A stretch of 64,000 bases of DNA from Branchinecta lynchi (taxonomy: Eukaryota; Arthropoda; Branchiopoda; Anostraca; Branchinectidae). The position numbers and the translations under genes are program-made. Position 1 is the first letter of the stretch. Each line of letters begins with the position of its first letter. Shown piece after piece: positions 1 through 11,302 of the stretch. The notes under the pieces were generated by a model. The model saw only the letters and a list, made by a program, of their open reading frames with translations. It ran no database searches and was not told the DNA's origin. The stretch spans positions 27,546,533-27,610,532 of the forward strand of contig JAKZAP010000001.1 in NCBI GenBank assembly GCA_023053575.1, in the 5' to 3' direction.

Positions 1-110
1 CAAGTTTAATCTTCCTAGCACTTCCGGAAGTACCCTAACTCGAGACCTGACAGACCGACCGACCGAAAAGTGATCGGTATATGGCACTTGAGCGAAGCTG
101 CACTTATTTT
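1..110 (+). mobile_element. Family A element, 3' end only
   Basis: The window opens inside the last monomer of a family A repeat: a CGTCCTAG-like tract, then GGAAGTACCCTAACTCG, a run of GACC units, GTGATCGG and TATATGGCACTTG. The full copies at 19.6, 24.2, 33.1 and 43.0 kb end the same way. The right arm of the terminal hairpin is decayed here (CTGCACTT in place of CAAGTGCC). Confidence 0.8.
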
Positions 111-1608
111 CGTATCACTTATCTGAATGCCCCAAATTATCTGGGTTCTGCTAAGGTTTTTTTTTTATTTTCCACTATCTGCTCTAGTAGTAACGTTCAG
201 AATATCTACGGCCATCCCCACAACGCAAATTCTACAATGACGCAAACAAATTAATATCAACACAACAGTGGCCAGTGATCGACTCGCGGAATTTACCTAA
301 CTGCATGAACACTTATTTTTCGTAAATCGTTTTCGTCCAGCATACAACACAGGTACAAGCGCACAGAGTACCACAAATCCGACAGGAAAATTCCGCTATA
401 TGAAAATTTATTATTCATGAATAGCGGAGCAAAGAACTAACCCATTTTCAACGGATCTCAAGCCTATTTAAGTGAATTAGTGATCGGTAACTAGATTGTC
501 CTGTCTCTGCCCTTTTCGGTTAAAATTTAATATCTAACGTGTTTTAGGCAATCCAGCGAAGGCCGGAAACCAAGGATAACAATTCCACTTCGGGATCCAA
601 TCGTAAACCTTTGGCCTTGTTTTACGTTAATAGCGACTTGTGTCGAGCTAGACCCTTCTGGTTGAACATGACCAATCTTTTTGTAGAACAAAGAAGCTGG
701 ATTTCAGGATCTCTTAATCCGTATTATTGATGTTAGGGACCATTATCTATACTCAACTTTAGTCTCCTACGTTAGAAACTTTTGGTGAAACTTACCGGTC
801 GTTCTCGTTATAAAGTTTGCAAAAGCGTTCAAGTTGTATTCTGACTCATTAAAACGTGACACAGGGCGGCCATTATGGAAGAGCATCAGCGTAGGGACGG
901 CCATTACACCGTGCTGAGTGTTGACGCTGAAACAAGGAAAAAGTCAACTTCAAATTTTGAAGTCTCGACGGAAGGTGAAAACAGCCGATGAGCTTTTCAA
1001 TCGTACAATGCTTTGTGGAGCAGTTATGCAGCAGTAAAGGCTACTTAGCCAGCCCAGCTCACCAAATATAACTGCTACAGAAAACTTCACCGACTCCCAC
1101 ACCGGTGTAGCGCTTCGGGGACGTTCGCCAATAATCGTATGCCTTCGTTTTACGAACTAAAACGTAAAGCAGTTTCATCGCTAAAAAGCCGCCTTTTGAG
1201 ATCAGATAACAACCTGATCCAAATTCTTACCGCTCCAGTTTTTCAACTTTCACTGCCTTTGTGGAAAAAATGGAGCGATGAACTTGTGGTTCGTTGATTC
1301 TTTTGATACATATGTGGTTATGTGTGATATTTAGGCTAGAATGTGTTTTTTCCTCTGTGTATATGGCTACGGCTGAATTAAATAAATAAATAAATTTACA
1401 ATCTCCCATGGAAGCTAACATGTTCAGTTCAACTCGACTGCTTACATACCCTAGGAACTGATTACATTTCCCACAATTTCTTCTTTGGAGATGAGTCTGT
1501 TATTTTGTCCCGACAGCGTGTTACTATTATCAATAATAGTCTAGGCCCGCATAAGAAGGAGCTGTAAAAAAAAAAAAATTATAGTTCAAAACTACGACAG
1601 AACTTCGT
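111..1608. other. No gene seen; dispersed-repeat fragments
   Basis: No convincing coding sequence on either strand. Positions 193-372 are a dispersed repeat listed separately. Around 575-625 there is an inverted remnant of a family B 5' tip (a GGGATCC core followed by the complement of ACCAAAGG..ACAAG). An AATA microsatellite at about 1378-1396 looks like the 3' tail of an old retroposon. Confidence 0.5.
193..372 (+). repeat. Dispersed repeat, copy 1
   Basis: This stretch (TTCAGAATATCTACGGCC at its left, ACAACACAGGTACAAGCGC at its right) recurs in inverted orientation at about 4020-4165. Its left part recurs in the same orientation at about 44757-44838. It has no coding potential. Confidence 0.75.
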
Positions 1609-2802
1609 TTTTGGGATCCCAAAACATAAGTGGAGGGATACCTATGACATCGCAAAAGTTGTCCGTCCGTCCGTCTGTAAGCACACGATAACTCTCGAAG
1701 GGAATGAGATATTTTGATGAAACTTGGTATGAGGATTGTTTGGGTCAAGGGTAAGGTCGAGTTCGTAGATGAGCTCTGTAGCCCTATATTTGGGGGTGGG
1801 GGTTGATAAATATTCTTTGAGCCCAAGCTGACTTTGAAACAAGGGACAAACAAAATATTGTTAAACAGCTAATGTGATAGTCGTAAAAAGACATGCTGAG
1901 CACGATGGTGAAAATCATATTCTCACCGCACAAGTAGTTCGTCCGGAATCGGGCAAAAACCGGAAAGTTGTTAAAAGTAAAAGTTTCATTTGAAGTTGAT
2001 TAAATGTTTGATTTAGGTGTAAGGAGACATGCTGGGCAAGATGGTGAAAACCATTTTCTCGCTGGACGAGCAGTTCGTCCGGAATCTGGCAAAAACCGGA
2101 AAGTTGGTTGAAAGTAAAAGTTTGATTTGAAGTTGATTAAATGTTGGATTTAGAGGTAAGAAGACATGCTGAGCATGGTGGTGAAAATCATTTTGTCGCC
2201 GGACAAGCAGTTTGTCCGGAATCCGGCCAAAACCGGAAAGTTGGTTCGAAGTAACAGTTTCATCTGAAGTTGATTAAATGTTTGATTTAAGGGTAAGAAG
2301 ACATGCTGAACCCGATGGTGAAAACCATTTTCTCGCCGGACAACTAGAAAAGCTTTATCTGAAGTTGATCAGATGATAGATTTAGGGGTAAGAAGAGACG
2401 CTGAGTCTGTATATGATGATCATTTTTTACCCGGACATATAATTAGTCAGGAATCCGGTTGTACCCGCATTATTTTTTTTAAGTCAAAATTTTATTTAAA
2501 GTTGATTAGATGTCCTTTATAGGGATAAGGAGATACGCCAGTTTCGTTCCTGAATTTTCTTTTTTTGCTGGACGAGTAGTTCGCTTGGAGTTCGGGCGAA
2601 ACTGTAAATTTGGCAGTAGTATAAAGCAGGAAGTTTCGGTCAGTATCGTCAAAATAGATATGGCTTATAGAGGTGTAGATAGATAGGTAGATAAAATATC
2701 TGAACTCGGTTTTCTCTGATGGTTAGCCTGGCGAAGACAAGACCCAATTGTCTGGATCAAATCTTAGATTTTTGGGATCCCATCGACACCTTTGGTCTTG
2801 TT
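1609..2802 (-). mobile_element. Family B tandem-core element (reverse)
   Basis: A complete family B element in reverse orientation. Its 3' end is the perfect 16-bp palindrome TTTTGGGATCCCAAAA (1609-1624), followed inward by the complement of the CGCAAAAGTTGTCC/GACGG tract and of the CAAGTTTCATC block. The core is a tandem array: ACATGCTG recurs at 1891, 2027, 2164 and 2301 (136-137 bp spacing), then at about 2396 (a shortened unit) and 2531. The far end (2785-2802) is the family's 5' tip, with GGGATCCCATCG and TTTGGTCTTGTT. There is no protein-coding frame; it is non-autonomous. Confidence 0.85.
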
Positions 2803-3165
2803 ATCCCGGAGAAGTAGTTCGCTCTGCTAAATGCCTGAGCCCACATCAGATGAGGATGAGGAAACATCCCTCGACTATTTTAACCAGGTTCATGTAAATA
2901 CTGTTTTGTCCCATTGTATTGGTGTTTTTGTTATTTCTTGATGTTATACCTTAGTCGGTGGTATTTTATTTCAAAGAAATAGAGAACGCTGCTGATAATA
3001 CCGAAGAAAGTTGGATCAAAGAGGGCAGTCATTTACTTAAGGAAAGTCAATAGTCTTACCAAGAAATACTCATATTCGCTGCCACACATAGACCAGCTGC
3101 TGGCTAGACTTAATGGGTGCAGCGTCTGCAGCAGCATGGACGCCATCTCGGGATACTGGCAATGT
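2803..3165. other. No gene seen
   Basis: Ordinary intergenic sequence between a family B element and a TIR element. No exon-like open frame with good splice sites was recognised. Confidence 0.4.
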
Positions 3166-3460
3166 CCCGATGAAAAATTTGTAGCCTGCGTAGTAGTATG
3201 GTAGTAGTACGAAAACGTTGCATGTAATACTATGTAATAGCAAAGAATACTATCATTTAATGTGCCTCGGACTGGTCCTGCCTCTATCCAGTAGCATCCT
3301 GTCTTGCCATTGTAGCATCCAGTCTTGCTAATAGTAGCATATAGTAGTATGCAGTAACACGGTAGCCTTTAAGCAGAAGCATGTAGTAGAATCGTTAGTA
3401 CTGCATGCAACTTTTTCGTACTACTTCATAGTACTATATTGAGATAAATTTTTCATCGGG
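3166..3460. mobile_element. CCCGATG TIR element, copy 1 (295 bp)
   Basis: A short non-autonomous DNA element. It begins CCCGATGAAAAATTT and ends AAATTTTTCATCGGG, with inverted similarity running about 60 bp inward (both arms reach a CGAAAA..GTTGCATG block). It is flanked by a 2-bp direct repeat, GT (3164-3165 and 3461-3462). The interior is built of CAGTAGCATCC/TAGTAGCAT units. Related copies lie at 24752-28388 (split by an insertion) and 56772-57065. Confidence 0.85.
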
Positions 3461-4164
3461 GTACTATCGATGAAGACTCGCGAGCCACGAACCAACACAG
3501 AACCACCACACAGCCACGATCCAACCCTTCGACTATACCGCTCGTACTACCACTATAGTCAGCATACGTACCAACCCCTCGGGTACACGCTAAACGGTTA
3601 TAAGATATTTGGAAGTTAAGTCACAAGTTAACACAGAAGGTATAACAAGTTATATGATATAAAATATAAATAGTTTTAATTTTTTCTTCTGTTTGCCGTG
3701 CTAAGATCCTCCCAATACGGCGAAGTGTGGCATCACAAAAAGAAAAGCAAGGATCCATAACACATTTTGCATAATTTTTTATCCGGTTTTCATGCGAACT
3801 TCCAGCCTCCAGCGAAATTTGGTTTTGGGCCCTGAAAAGAACCCAAGGAATACGAAATTCCTGTCTAGTAGTCTTCGGCCTTCGCAATTGTTCAAGCTGT
3901 ACTAAAGTAAAAGAGCATCGTTCGGGGCTAAGAGAAGAAGACCCGATGAAAATGCGTAACTTCGTTGCTATGCTATTCACCAATTATCAATCTTCATATA
4001 GTAGAATTTCCCTGTCTGATTTATCGTACCTCTATGCGCTTGTACCTGTGTTGTATGCTTGACAAAAATGATCACTGGCCACTGTTGTATTGACATTCAA
4101 ATTTTCCGTGTCATAATACAATTTTGCGTTGTGGGGACGGCCGTAGATATTCTGAAGGGAACCC
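3461..4164. other. No certain gene; weak secretory-like stretch
   Basis: On the minus strand a 120-codon open frame covers 3983-3621. A different frame near 3770-3715 reads a hydrophobic, signal-peptide-like segment starting MQNVLWILAFLFVM before a stop. Neither has a supported splice context or a recognised family, so no gene is called. The right part (about 4020-4165) is the inverted copy of the repeat at 193-372. Confidence 0.3.
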
Positions 4165-4380
4165 ATCACTACGCTCACCCGTCATTTCGCCGAAAATCCG
4201 TCAGTTCGTCCACTTTTTCCGACAGTTCGCCAAAACGTTATTTCGTCCACTTTTTCCGACAGTTCGTCCACCGTCAGTTCATCTACCCGTCATTACGCCC
4301 ACCCCTCACCAATCCACCCGTCACAACGTCCACCCGTTACAACGTCCACCCGTCACTACGACCGTCCGTCACTGTATTAT
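4165..4380 (+). repeat. Minisatellite, CCGTCA..GTCCAC units
   Basis: Imperfect tandem units of about 16-18 bp, such as CCCGTCACAACGTCCA and CCGTCAGTTCGTCCAC. They keep two frames open without coding meaning. A CTTA microsatellite follows at about 4528-4548. Confidence 0.8.
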
Positions 4381-5667
4381 TCTTTTGCCTGAAGTCGCGA
4401 GGTTTTTCCAACAACAGTCAAACTAGGAAGATCTGTTCGGTGGTTGAACGTTTGTTCTTGCGTTTTGTTTAATTCTTTTATTTTATTTTACATACTCCGA
4501 TTTACGAATGGTGGGTCGAAATAAATTACTTACTTACTTACTTACTAGGCATGGATAGATTCGAGCATGGACTATGCTGCAGGCTCGCTGCAACAGTAGC
4601 CTGGCAAAAAATTTGTTGGGGACTGATGGCAATGTTATTTGTTGTGGTTGTAAACCGGGAGAATAAGTCTATGCATTAATTCTATCAAAGCTCTGCTGAA
4701 CTACGCTAATTAAGCTCCTGAGAGAGTTTAGGTGTGAATTAGTAGGTAGTATGTATGAGCTGCTAAAACTCATACTTCCAGTATTTAGTTGCCCACTCTA
4801 ATGGATCGTTCATGCTAATGTTGTAAGACGAATTAAAGTACTTCGCGTTGTAAGCCTTATCCTCTGCAGCCGTTCAACTTGAAAATCAAGTTGTACGGCC
4901 GCTCCCCGTGTTTTGATCACTTATGCGTATATCTTCAAAACGGAGCCTTAAACCTGACAATCCATCCCTAGGGCCTAGAGAACATACCCTTTGATGACTT
5001 TCACGTGGAAGTTTAGATCAGCCTCGACCGGTTTCACGAAAATCCAGTACAATACTCGGTACAATATCTTCTGCAGTGTCTGTTGGACTAGTGTATATTC
5101 CTCGATTTAGTTTTGAGCCTTCCAGGATTGTTCTTCTTATTTCAGATAAGGTAAAAAGCTTGTAACTGTCAAAACACAATTAGCTGTATAAATGGTATGA
5201 CTGACTTTCATTCAAAGAACTCATTCAGTCTACATTCAGTTACTTTTATGTTACAAATAGCTCTCCTTAAATGTTTCTCTCTTTCTTCTTCAGTAGTCAC
5301 GTGATCGAAACACATTGCTATGATTGGTCACGTATAAATTTTAACACACAAAATAGAACCCGTTCCTATTAATTTTCACCACAGCAAGCCTCGGCGGGAT
5401 GAAAATTTACCACACATATTCTCGGATAGCAAATATAACTCAGAAATTCTGCACCTTAAACGTAAGCTTGAACGGTCCTTAAGTCCAGTGCCTTGTTGGA
5501 CGCTTCGAAAAGGAGGGCAGAGACTATTGCTTCGGACAGTTCATTCTCGGGGTTGACAACTCTGTTTGTGTAGAAGCTTTTTCGGGTGCATCTGTGGCAT
5601 AGCATTATTATTGCGGGTTAAAAACTGAAAGGATTAATCACTTTCTTTTTTTTACCTAAAAGTTTTA
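4381..5667. other. No gene seen
   Basis: About 1.3 kb with no recognisable exon, RNA gene or complete mobile element on either strand. Confidence 0.4.
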
Positions 5668-5870
5668 TTTTTGTGACGAGTTGTCCATGTAGCGAGTTGG
5701 TCGTGTGGCAAGTCGTCTCTGTTGCGAGTCGTCCCTGTGGCGAAATGAAGCTGTGGCAAGTTATCGGTGTGGCGAGTAGTCGGTGTGGCGAGTTGTTGTT
5801 GTGGCGACATGTCTGTGTGGGGACTTGTCGGTTCCCAGTTGTTGCTGTGGAGAGTTGTCTCGTTGCGAGT
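5668..5870 (+). repeat. Minisatellite, GTGGCGAGTNGTC units
   Basis: About eleven imperfect units of 17-18 bp (TGTGGCGAGTTGTTGT, TGTGGCAAGTCGTCTC and similar). The plus and minus frames across it are repeat artefacts. A similar but shorter GACGAA/GTCCTG tract is near 24490-24560. Confidence 0.8.
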
Positions 5871-6259
5871 TCTCATGGAATCATATTTATATAGCTCTAT
5901 TTCAGTACGATGGAAATCGAGCTTTTTCTCTTTCGAGTTTTGGCACTTCATTTCGGGGTAGTATTCAAAGAGGTTGCTTTCAGTTTGTTTGCGGTTCTTT
6001 TCTCGGAGGCGATCATTCGTGGGGGGTGGAGGGAGGAGAATTTATAACATTTCTCTTGTACGAGTTATCTGACCTTGGTGAAACTGGATAGTTTGTATAT
6101 ATGATATGTCCAAGATGTTGTCGCTGAGTCGGACAACATGTCGCGGAGTGTTGTCGAGGAGTTGGTGCCGGAAATTCTATGGCACGCGAAAAACAAAGTA
6201 TTTGTAGATAGGCCAGGACTGTGAAACTGTCACTACCAGATTGAATTGTCACTTCCCGT

Positions 6260-7435
6260 ATTTAAGTATCTACGGGGGGGGGGGGGATAAGGATTAGTAA
6301 TCTGAATTCTTGTGACACGCGTAACTTTTGAACGAGTTACCGGATTTACTTGAATCTGGATAAAGGACGAGAGACCTTTGGACCATCCCAGATGGTTTAG
6401 ACTTTGTTTCAGTTTTGGACTTGATCAGAAACTTTTGGTGAAGTTAGAGGGAGGGGGGGGGGGTACCAGACATCTTATGGTCCGGTTGGATTCGATGAAT
6501 CGGAGAGGGACTTGGTAGCAAGGACAAGCACAAGCCCTAGATGTACCATTTATAGAACAGGATCGGATCTGGATAATGCGAGGAGACCTGTAGGGAATCT
6601 TTCTTGCGAGTTAGGGTACTTCCAGATGGGACAGGGCGATATAGCTTCTCAGGCTTATTAGGATCCTCGCAAAACTGGTCGGAATTTACCCATGTCTGCC
6701 AAGCTAAGGGAGTTGCAGGAGGAAGAATCTGTAATCATAAGACAAGCTTAAGTTGCCATAAGAACGGGTTGCCTAATCTCGATGGACCTTGACAATTGGC
6801 AAACGGACAGTTCTTATATATTGCGTTTTAGTTCCAGACTCGAACCGGCAACTGTGGAATCGAACAGAAGGATCAGGATAGGACTTGGAATCAAGGTCAA
6901 ACAGAAGCTCTATGGTTGTACCATTGTTGCAAATCCGGACCGGAGGCAGGAACCGTGGGGGAGATGAAGGGTGATACCGCGGAAATCTCGTGCATAATAT
7001 TCTCGAACCTGATTCGGAAGAAGCTTGAAAGTTGGAGAGAAACAGGCAGATTCCCTTTTTATAATTAGTAGCCTACGGGGAGGGAGAGGGCGCGGAAATC
7101 TTTTGACATACATTACTTTCAAACAAGCGGTCCAGTTCTGATGGAACCTGATAGCAGGCGAGGTCAAACTTCCTTGATGTTCAATTGGTCCAGTCACAGG
7201 TCAGGACCAGAGTCGGAAACTATGCGGCGTTACGCTACGGATATACGATTTCCTATTTCCCAACAGGATTTTCTTCCCCTTCGTGAAATGATGGAAAAAT
7301 TTCAATTTTTCGTTATGGAACTGACATTGGTGTCCACAACCCTGACAGGAATTTGCGAGGATCCTGACTGTCTCCGCAGCATGCATATTAAAGCCCCAGG
7401 AAGAGCGCAGCTAGATTGCGCTCGCGATTTCTAGT
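6260..7435 (-). mobile_element. Degenerate family A element (reverse)
   Basis: Long-decayed family A sequence in reverse orientation. CACAAGCCCTAGATGTACC (6530-6549), ATGGTCCGG and ACTTGGTAGCAAGGAC are complements of the family's ATCTAGGGCTTGTGCTTG, CCGGTCCGG and CACCAAGT blocks. The G-rich runs at about 6274-6286 and 6450 are complements of its poly-C tracts. The short open frames here are repeat artefacts. Confidence 0.65.
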
Positions 7436-7469
7436 AAAATAAGTAGTCACATGTATAGGAAAAATTCCA

Positions 7470-7620
7470 TAAAAAGGGTGGTCCAAAGTCACATTTGAGT
7501 CACTGCCTTTTGAAAATGGGTGGTCCTATCTCAGACTTCGCCAAATCCTTTTTGTAATTGGGTGGTCCTAACTCACAGTTCGCTTAATAACTTTTAGTGG
7601 GTGGTGGTGTCCTGTCCAAT
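7470..7620. repeat. Degenerate tandem repeat with GGGTGGTCC
   Basis: GGGTGGTCC recurs at about 7477, 7515 and 7559, and GGGTGGTGG at about 7598, in a weak tandem array of roughly 40 bp. It lies directly downstream of the reverse-transcriptase remnant and may be part of its 3' region. Confidence 0.5.
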
Positions 7621-7744
7621 TTAGAAATGGTCCCTTTTTTAGGCATGACGTCTCCCTTTTTTGTCTCTGTGTCCTCGTGGGTACGAATGAACGGTCATAC
7701 CGAACACTGCAATTTGCAGGGGAGCTTTAACTTTTGCTTCCCCG

Positions 7745-9580
7745 AATTTGATCATCGAGTGGGGCGTTTATTTTGAGCTGCTGGCTGGAAATCTGGCAGA
7801 ATGTTGCGAAAAAGCTCCGATGACAGACAAGACCTCCCAAAACCATGAGAAGTGCATGCCGTCTGGTTGATAAGGTAGCCAGGCCTAGTGACGCCTGACT
7901 TGCCTCGTATGATAGTTATTCGTGCTCGAGGATGATACGACATGCACGCTTTTGAGTGCGCTCAATTTTCGAATCCTGGGCTTTCGTTAGTCCGGCGTGC
8001 CAAACCTGACATCCATATTCAAGGGCAGGACGAATGTATGTTTTGTAGAGGTTAGTGTTGTGGGACAGCCCATATCATCTTAGCTGAGCAAATTGCTTCA
8101 GGAGACTCGCTCCCCTTTTGACCAGTTTAGAGGTTTGGGATTCCCAGCCAAGATTGTTATCGATTACGATCCCAAGAATGCTGGTGGATTCAACTGCTGG
8201 AAGGTCAGCCTCAGATTCAATTGGTTCCGAATCGTGCTTTGTGAAGTTGACACGGAGGACGACACTTTATTCAGTGCTGATCTGAAGTTTAGCCTCACTT
8301 GCTTTGCGCCGCAGCTCCTCAAGGTATGTTTTAGCTCTTGCGAGCTGGACGAGATCAGTAAAAATGCGGGTAGCGTCAGATCATCTGCAAGTTTCAGTCT
8401 CTGCTTCAGTTGGATAACCAGCTTATTCACAACTATGAGAAAAGCCAAAGGCCCAAGTTTGGTACCCTGAGATGCTCTGCAGGTGATGGAGAGAAATTTA
8501 GACATCACTGAAGGCTGCTTATTTTTTTAGCTCGACGCATTGTTTCCTACCACTCAGAAAGCTGGCCATCTGACAAGGAACTGTCGGCTTTCATTCCAGC
8601 TACTCCAGAGACGAATATGTAATGGTCTAAGAGATCGAAGGCCTTGACCATGTCTGCAATGAAATCATCGACGTAAGAGCCAGGATTGTCAAGGTGTCTC
8701 AGGATTTCTTCCATCATGGTTACAAGATAGTGAATGGTAATGTGTTTTGGATGGAATCCAAATTCTCTTATGTGAATCGATTACTTGACGTCGTCATAGA
8801 GCCAGCTAAATAGTCTTCATAGATCTTCGAGAAGTTGGAAGTCTTCCAGATACGGCGTAGGTCTTTTACTTGAGTCGGGTTTGGCACCTTCGGGATAGGA
8901 ACGATGTACGCCACCTTGAATTGCGTAGGGAAGGTTCCTTCTACCAGGCACTGGTTGAAAACGACAGCGAGGGGTATAGACAACTCTGTCGAACACTGGT
9001 CAATGATTTAGTAGGGACCTCGAAGGGACATGAGGTCTTATTCTGGTTCATCTTGCGGATTTTTGTCTCGACCTCTAGGGAGTGATTATTGGAATTTCGC
9101 GCTGGAGAGGTGGATGTCTGGAGCAGATTTTGGCGAAGTAGGAGTTGATGTCATCTCAAGACAAGGGTTTACCCTCTTGATTAAGTATTTCAGAGTTGTG
9201 ACATTGACGACCAAGTAGTTTCTTGACTGTAGTGTGAAACTTCTTGGGATCTGTCTTTAAAAGTTGATCGACTGTTTTGGCTCCATACTGTGGGCGGGCG
9301 GTCCGACATTTGTTTACAACTACATTTCGAAACTTTGTTGCGTCGTTCTGGTACCATTCGTCAAACAATTTGTCGCGCTTGTTAATTATTCTCCTGTTTT
9401 CATCCGTCATCCATGGTTTATCCAGAGCTTTAACCTTTTTCTGTTTTTCAGGGAACCACTGATGAAATGCGGCTATAGCCGTATTTCCTCACTGCTTCCC
9501 AGAGTCCGGGAGAAATTCGTCCGGGAGAAATTTAGTCCAGGAGAAATTCGGTCATGTCATTGGCGCCTTTGAGTCTCAGC
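7745..9580 (-). pseudogene. Decayed non-LTR retrotransposon reverse transcriptase
   Basis: Read on the minus strand, successive frames spell a broken LINE polyprotein. At 9410-9156 is a pre-RT thumb-like stretch (LLKTDPKKFH, KLLGRQ). At 8983-8768 is the start of RT (GTFPTQFKVAYIVPIPK). At 8508-8164 is a palm remnant (QGTKLGPLAFLIVVNKL, then LADDLTL, where the catalytic YADD/FADD would sit). Around 7943-7752 is the C-terminal segment with FRNILPDFQ, typical of CR1/L2-type elements. At least four frame changes or stops separate these parts, so it is dead. Orientation and order are internally consistent. The clade is inferred, not proven. Confidence 0.85.
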
Positions 9581-11302
9581 TGCTCAGTCCAGTTTGTCGA
9601 GGAGACAAACTCTACAACGGACACCAACATGTGTTTATTTAGATCACTCCTTATACAGACATAATCAAAATTGTTGCTCGAAATCTGTTTGTTTTTTTTT
9701 TTTCTTGCTGGCGTTCGACAAACACATCCCAGGGTAAAAAGTTCGCGAAATTAAAGTCCAAAATACCCGGGGATTTGTTGCTGTAACGGGAAAAAATACC
9801 CGTCGAGTACGGGTAAATATTCTCCGTGTAGACGTAGTTTAACACAAGCCAAATAATGCAATGTGTTAAGATAAATGTTACAAAATTAAGTTGGCTTTTC
9901 AGTTCCACTTTATGATTGTCCCAAAGATGGCCCTGTCAATTGCCAAGCTTTACTTACGATTGTAAAGGACGGCAATTTCCCTTGAAGGCGTCGACAAAAA
10001 CGGAAGAACTTGATTCATATTTCGAGTGCCATTGGTTCCGTCAAACCGTTTCGTTTCGTCGCAACTGCAATCCGAATTGATGATTTTCGACAACTTCAAG
10101 CGAGCTCCAAATTTTGTTCATACTCTTCCAAGAACTCTCGTTGGGTCCACAGGTCAACTTAAGTTGGGGGGGGGGGAGGGAAGCTCAGGAGTGAAGATTG
10201 CCACTTCTGAACATGCTGAAAGTTGATAGTGCAGAAGATCTATGGAAGCAATAGGCTATTCAAGATCCGAGCATGAGCATCGGACTTGAGACTTAACACG
10301 GTGTTGAGCCCGAGGGAGGCTCACAAATCTGTAGGCCTATGCTATCTCTCAAAAGGGGGGCCGCAAAGCCTACTACCTAGTGCCTAGTCACTGACACTCT
10401 AGGCAGCAATAATTCCCATAGTTTTCGTGTCCAATAGGCTACATGCTCTACAACTATCCTACTCTGAAGTATATATATTGCGTATGCCATCTGAGACTGC
10501 ATGCCCCTTCTTCAGATATTCCAAAAAAGGCCATCGGCACGGCTGCCCCCCCCCCCCCCCTCCACACACACATACATAGAAAATAAAGGAGTTTAATCAG
10601 CTCTTTTTCTAACCCCAATCGACTCAATGGCACGTCAGTTCCGACTCTGAATGGTCTAATCTAGTTTGTTCTGACGTTATTTGCCCAGAACAGATAGCCT
10701 ACGATAATGTGATTGTAAGATCACGAATTAAACAAATTGATTGATTGATTGAGATTAAACCTACCCTTTCGTGGAACCGACAAAAATAAGGAACTGAGAA
10801 TCGGTTACGCAGTGTATTTTTCGCGAGCTTGTCTGGTCACACGACATCGGTTGACGTAACACCCCCCTTCGAACGAGGTAAGTAGCTCGATTTGGAAAGA
10901 GTGGCTGGATTTTGGCAGCGAGTTAGTTCGATTCATTTTTAAAGCAGTTTGGAGCTACTGGTGACAGAGGCATGAAAATAGGTGAAATAAGTACAGATTA
11001 AGAGTCGGAGAGAGTTGTGTTTAATCGAAGAAAAGGTGACTGAAGCCTACGATGACGCTGGGTTTGAAAGGCTTGTTCAATAAATCATGAGAAAAAGGTA
11101 TTCAAGATCGATGGTAGCTACGCAGACTAAACTGCAGAATCAACTGTTCTTAAAGCAGTTTCGGTGGAACCAAAGCAAACTGGCACTCGGTTGATTCAGG
11201 GCCTTAGTGCAGTGGTCCACAAGACCCTTTCCGCTAAACAGCAGCTGGCATCGAGAATAAAGTAGACATAAATAGATAAGTAGTTTTAACTCCGCACTAA
11301 AA
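9581..11302. other. No gene seen; dispersed repeats
   Basis: No exon recognised. Contains a G-run near 10166, a C-run near 10548, a TTGA microsatellite at about 10734-10756 that looks like a retroposon tail, and the inverted-repeat partner listed at 10645-10900. Confidence 0.4.
10645..10900 (+). repeat. Dispersed repeat, partner inverted at 21.3 kb
   Basis: GGTCTAATCTAGTTTGTTCTG and the later GACATCGGTTGACGTAAC match, in reverse complement, AACTAGACTAGACC and GTCAACCGACGTCGTG at 21310-21475. Spacing inside the two copies is comparable, so these are two copies of one repeat in opposite orientation about 10.6 kb apart. Confidence 0.65.

Noticed and set aside
4059..4472. A 137-codon plus-strand frame.
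   Set aside because: The middle is a 16-18 bp minisatellite that keeps several frames open; the start is an inverted dispersed repeat.
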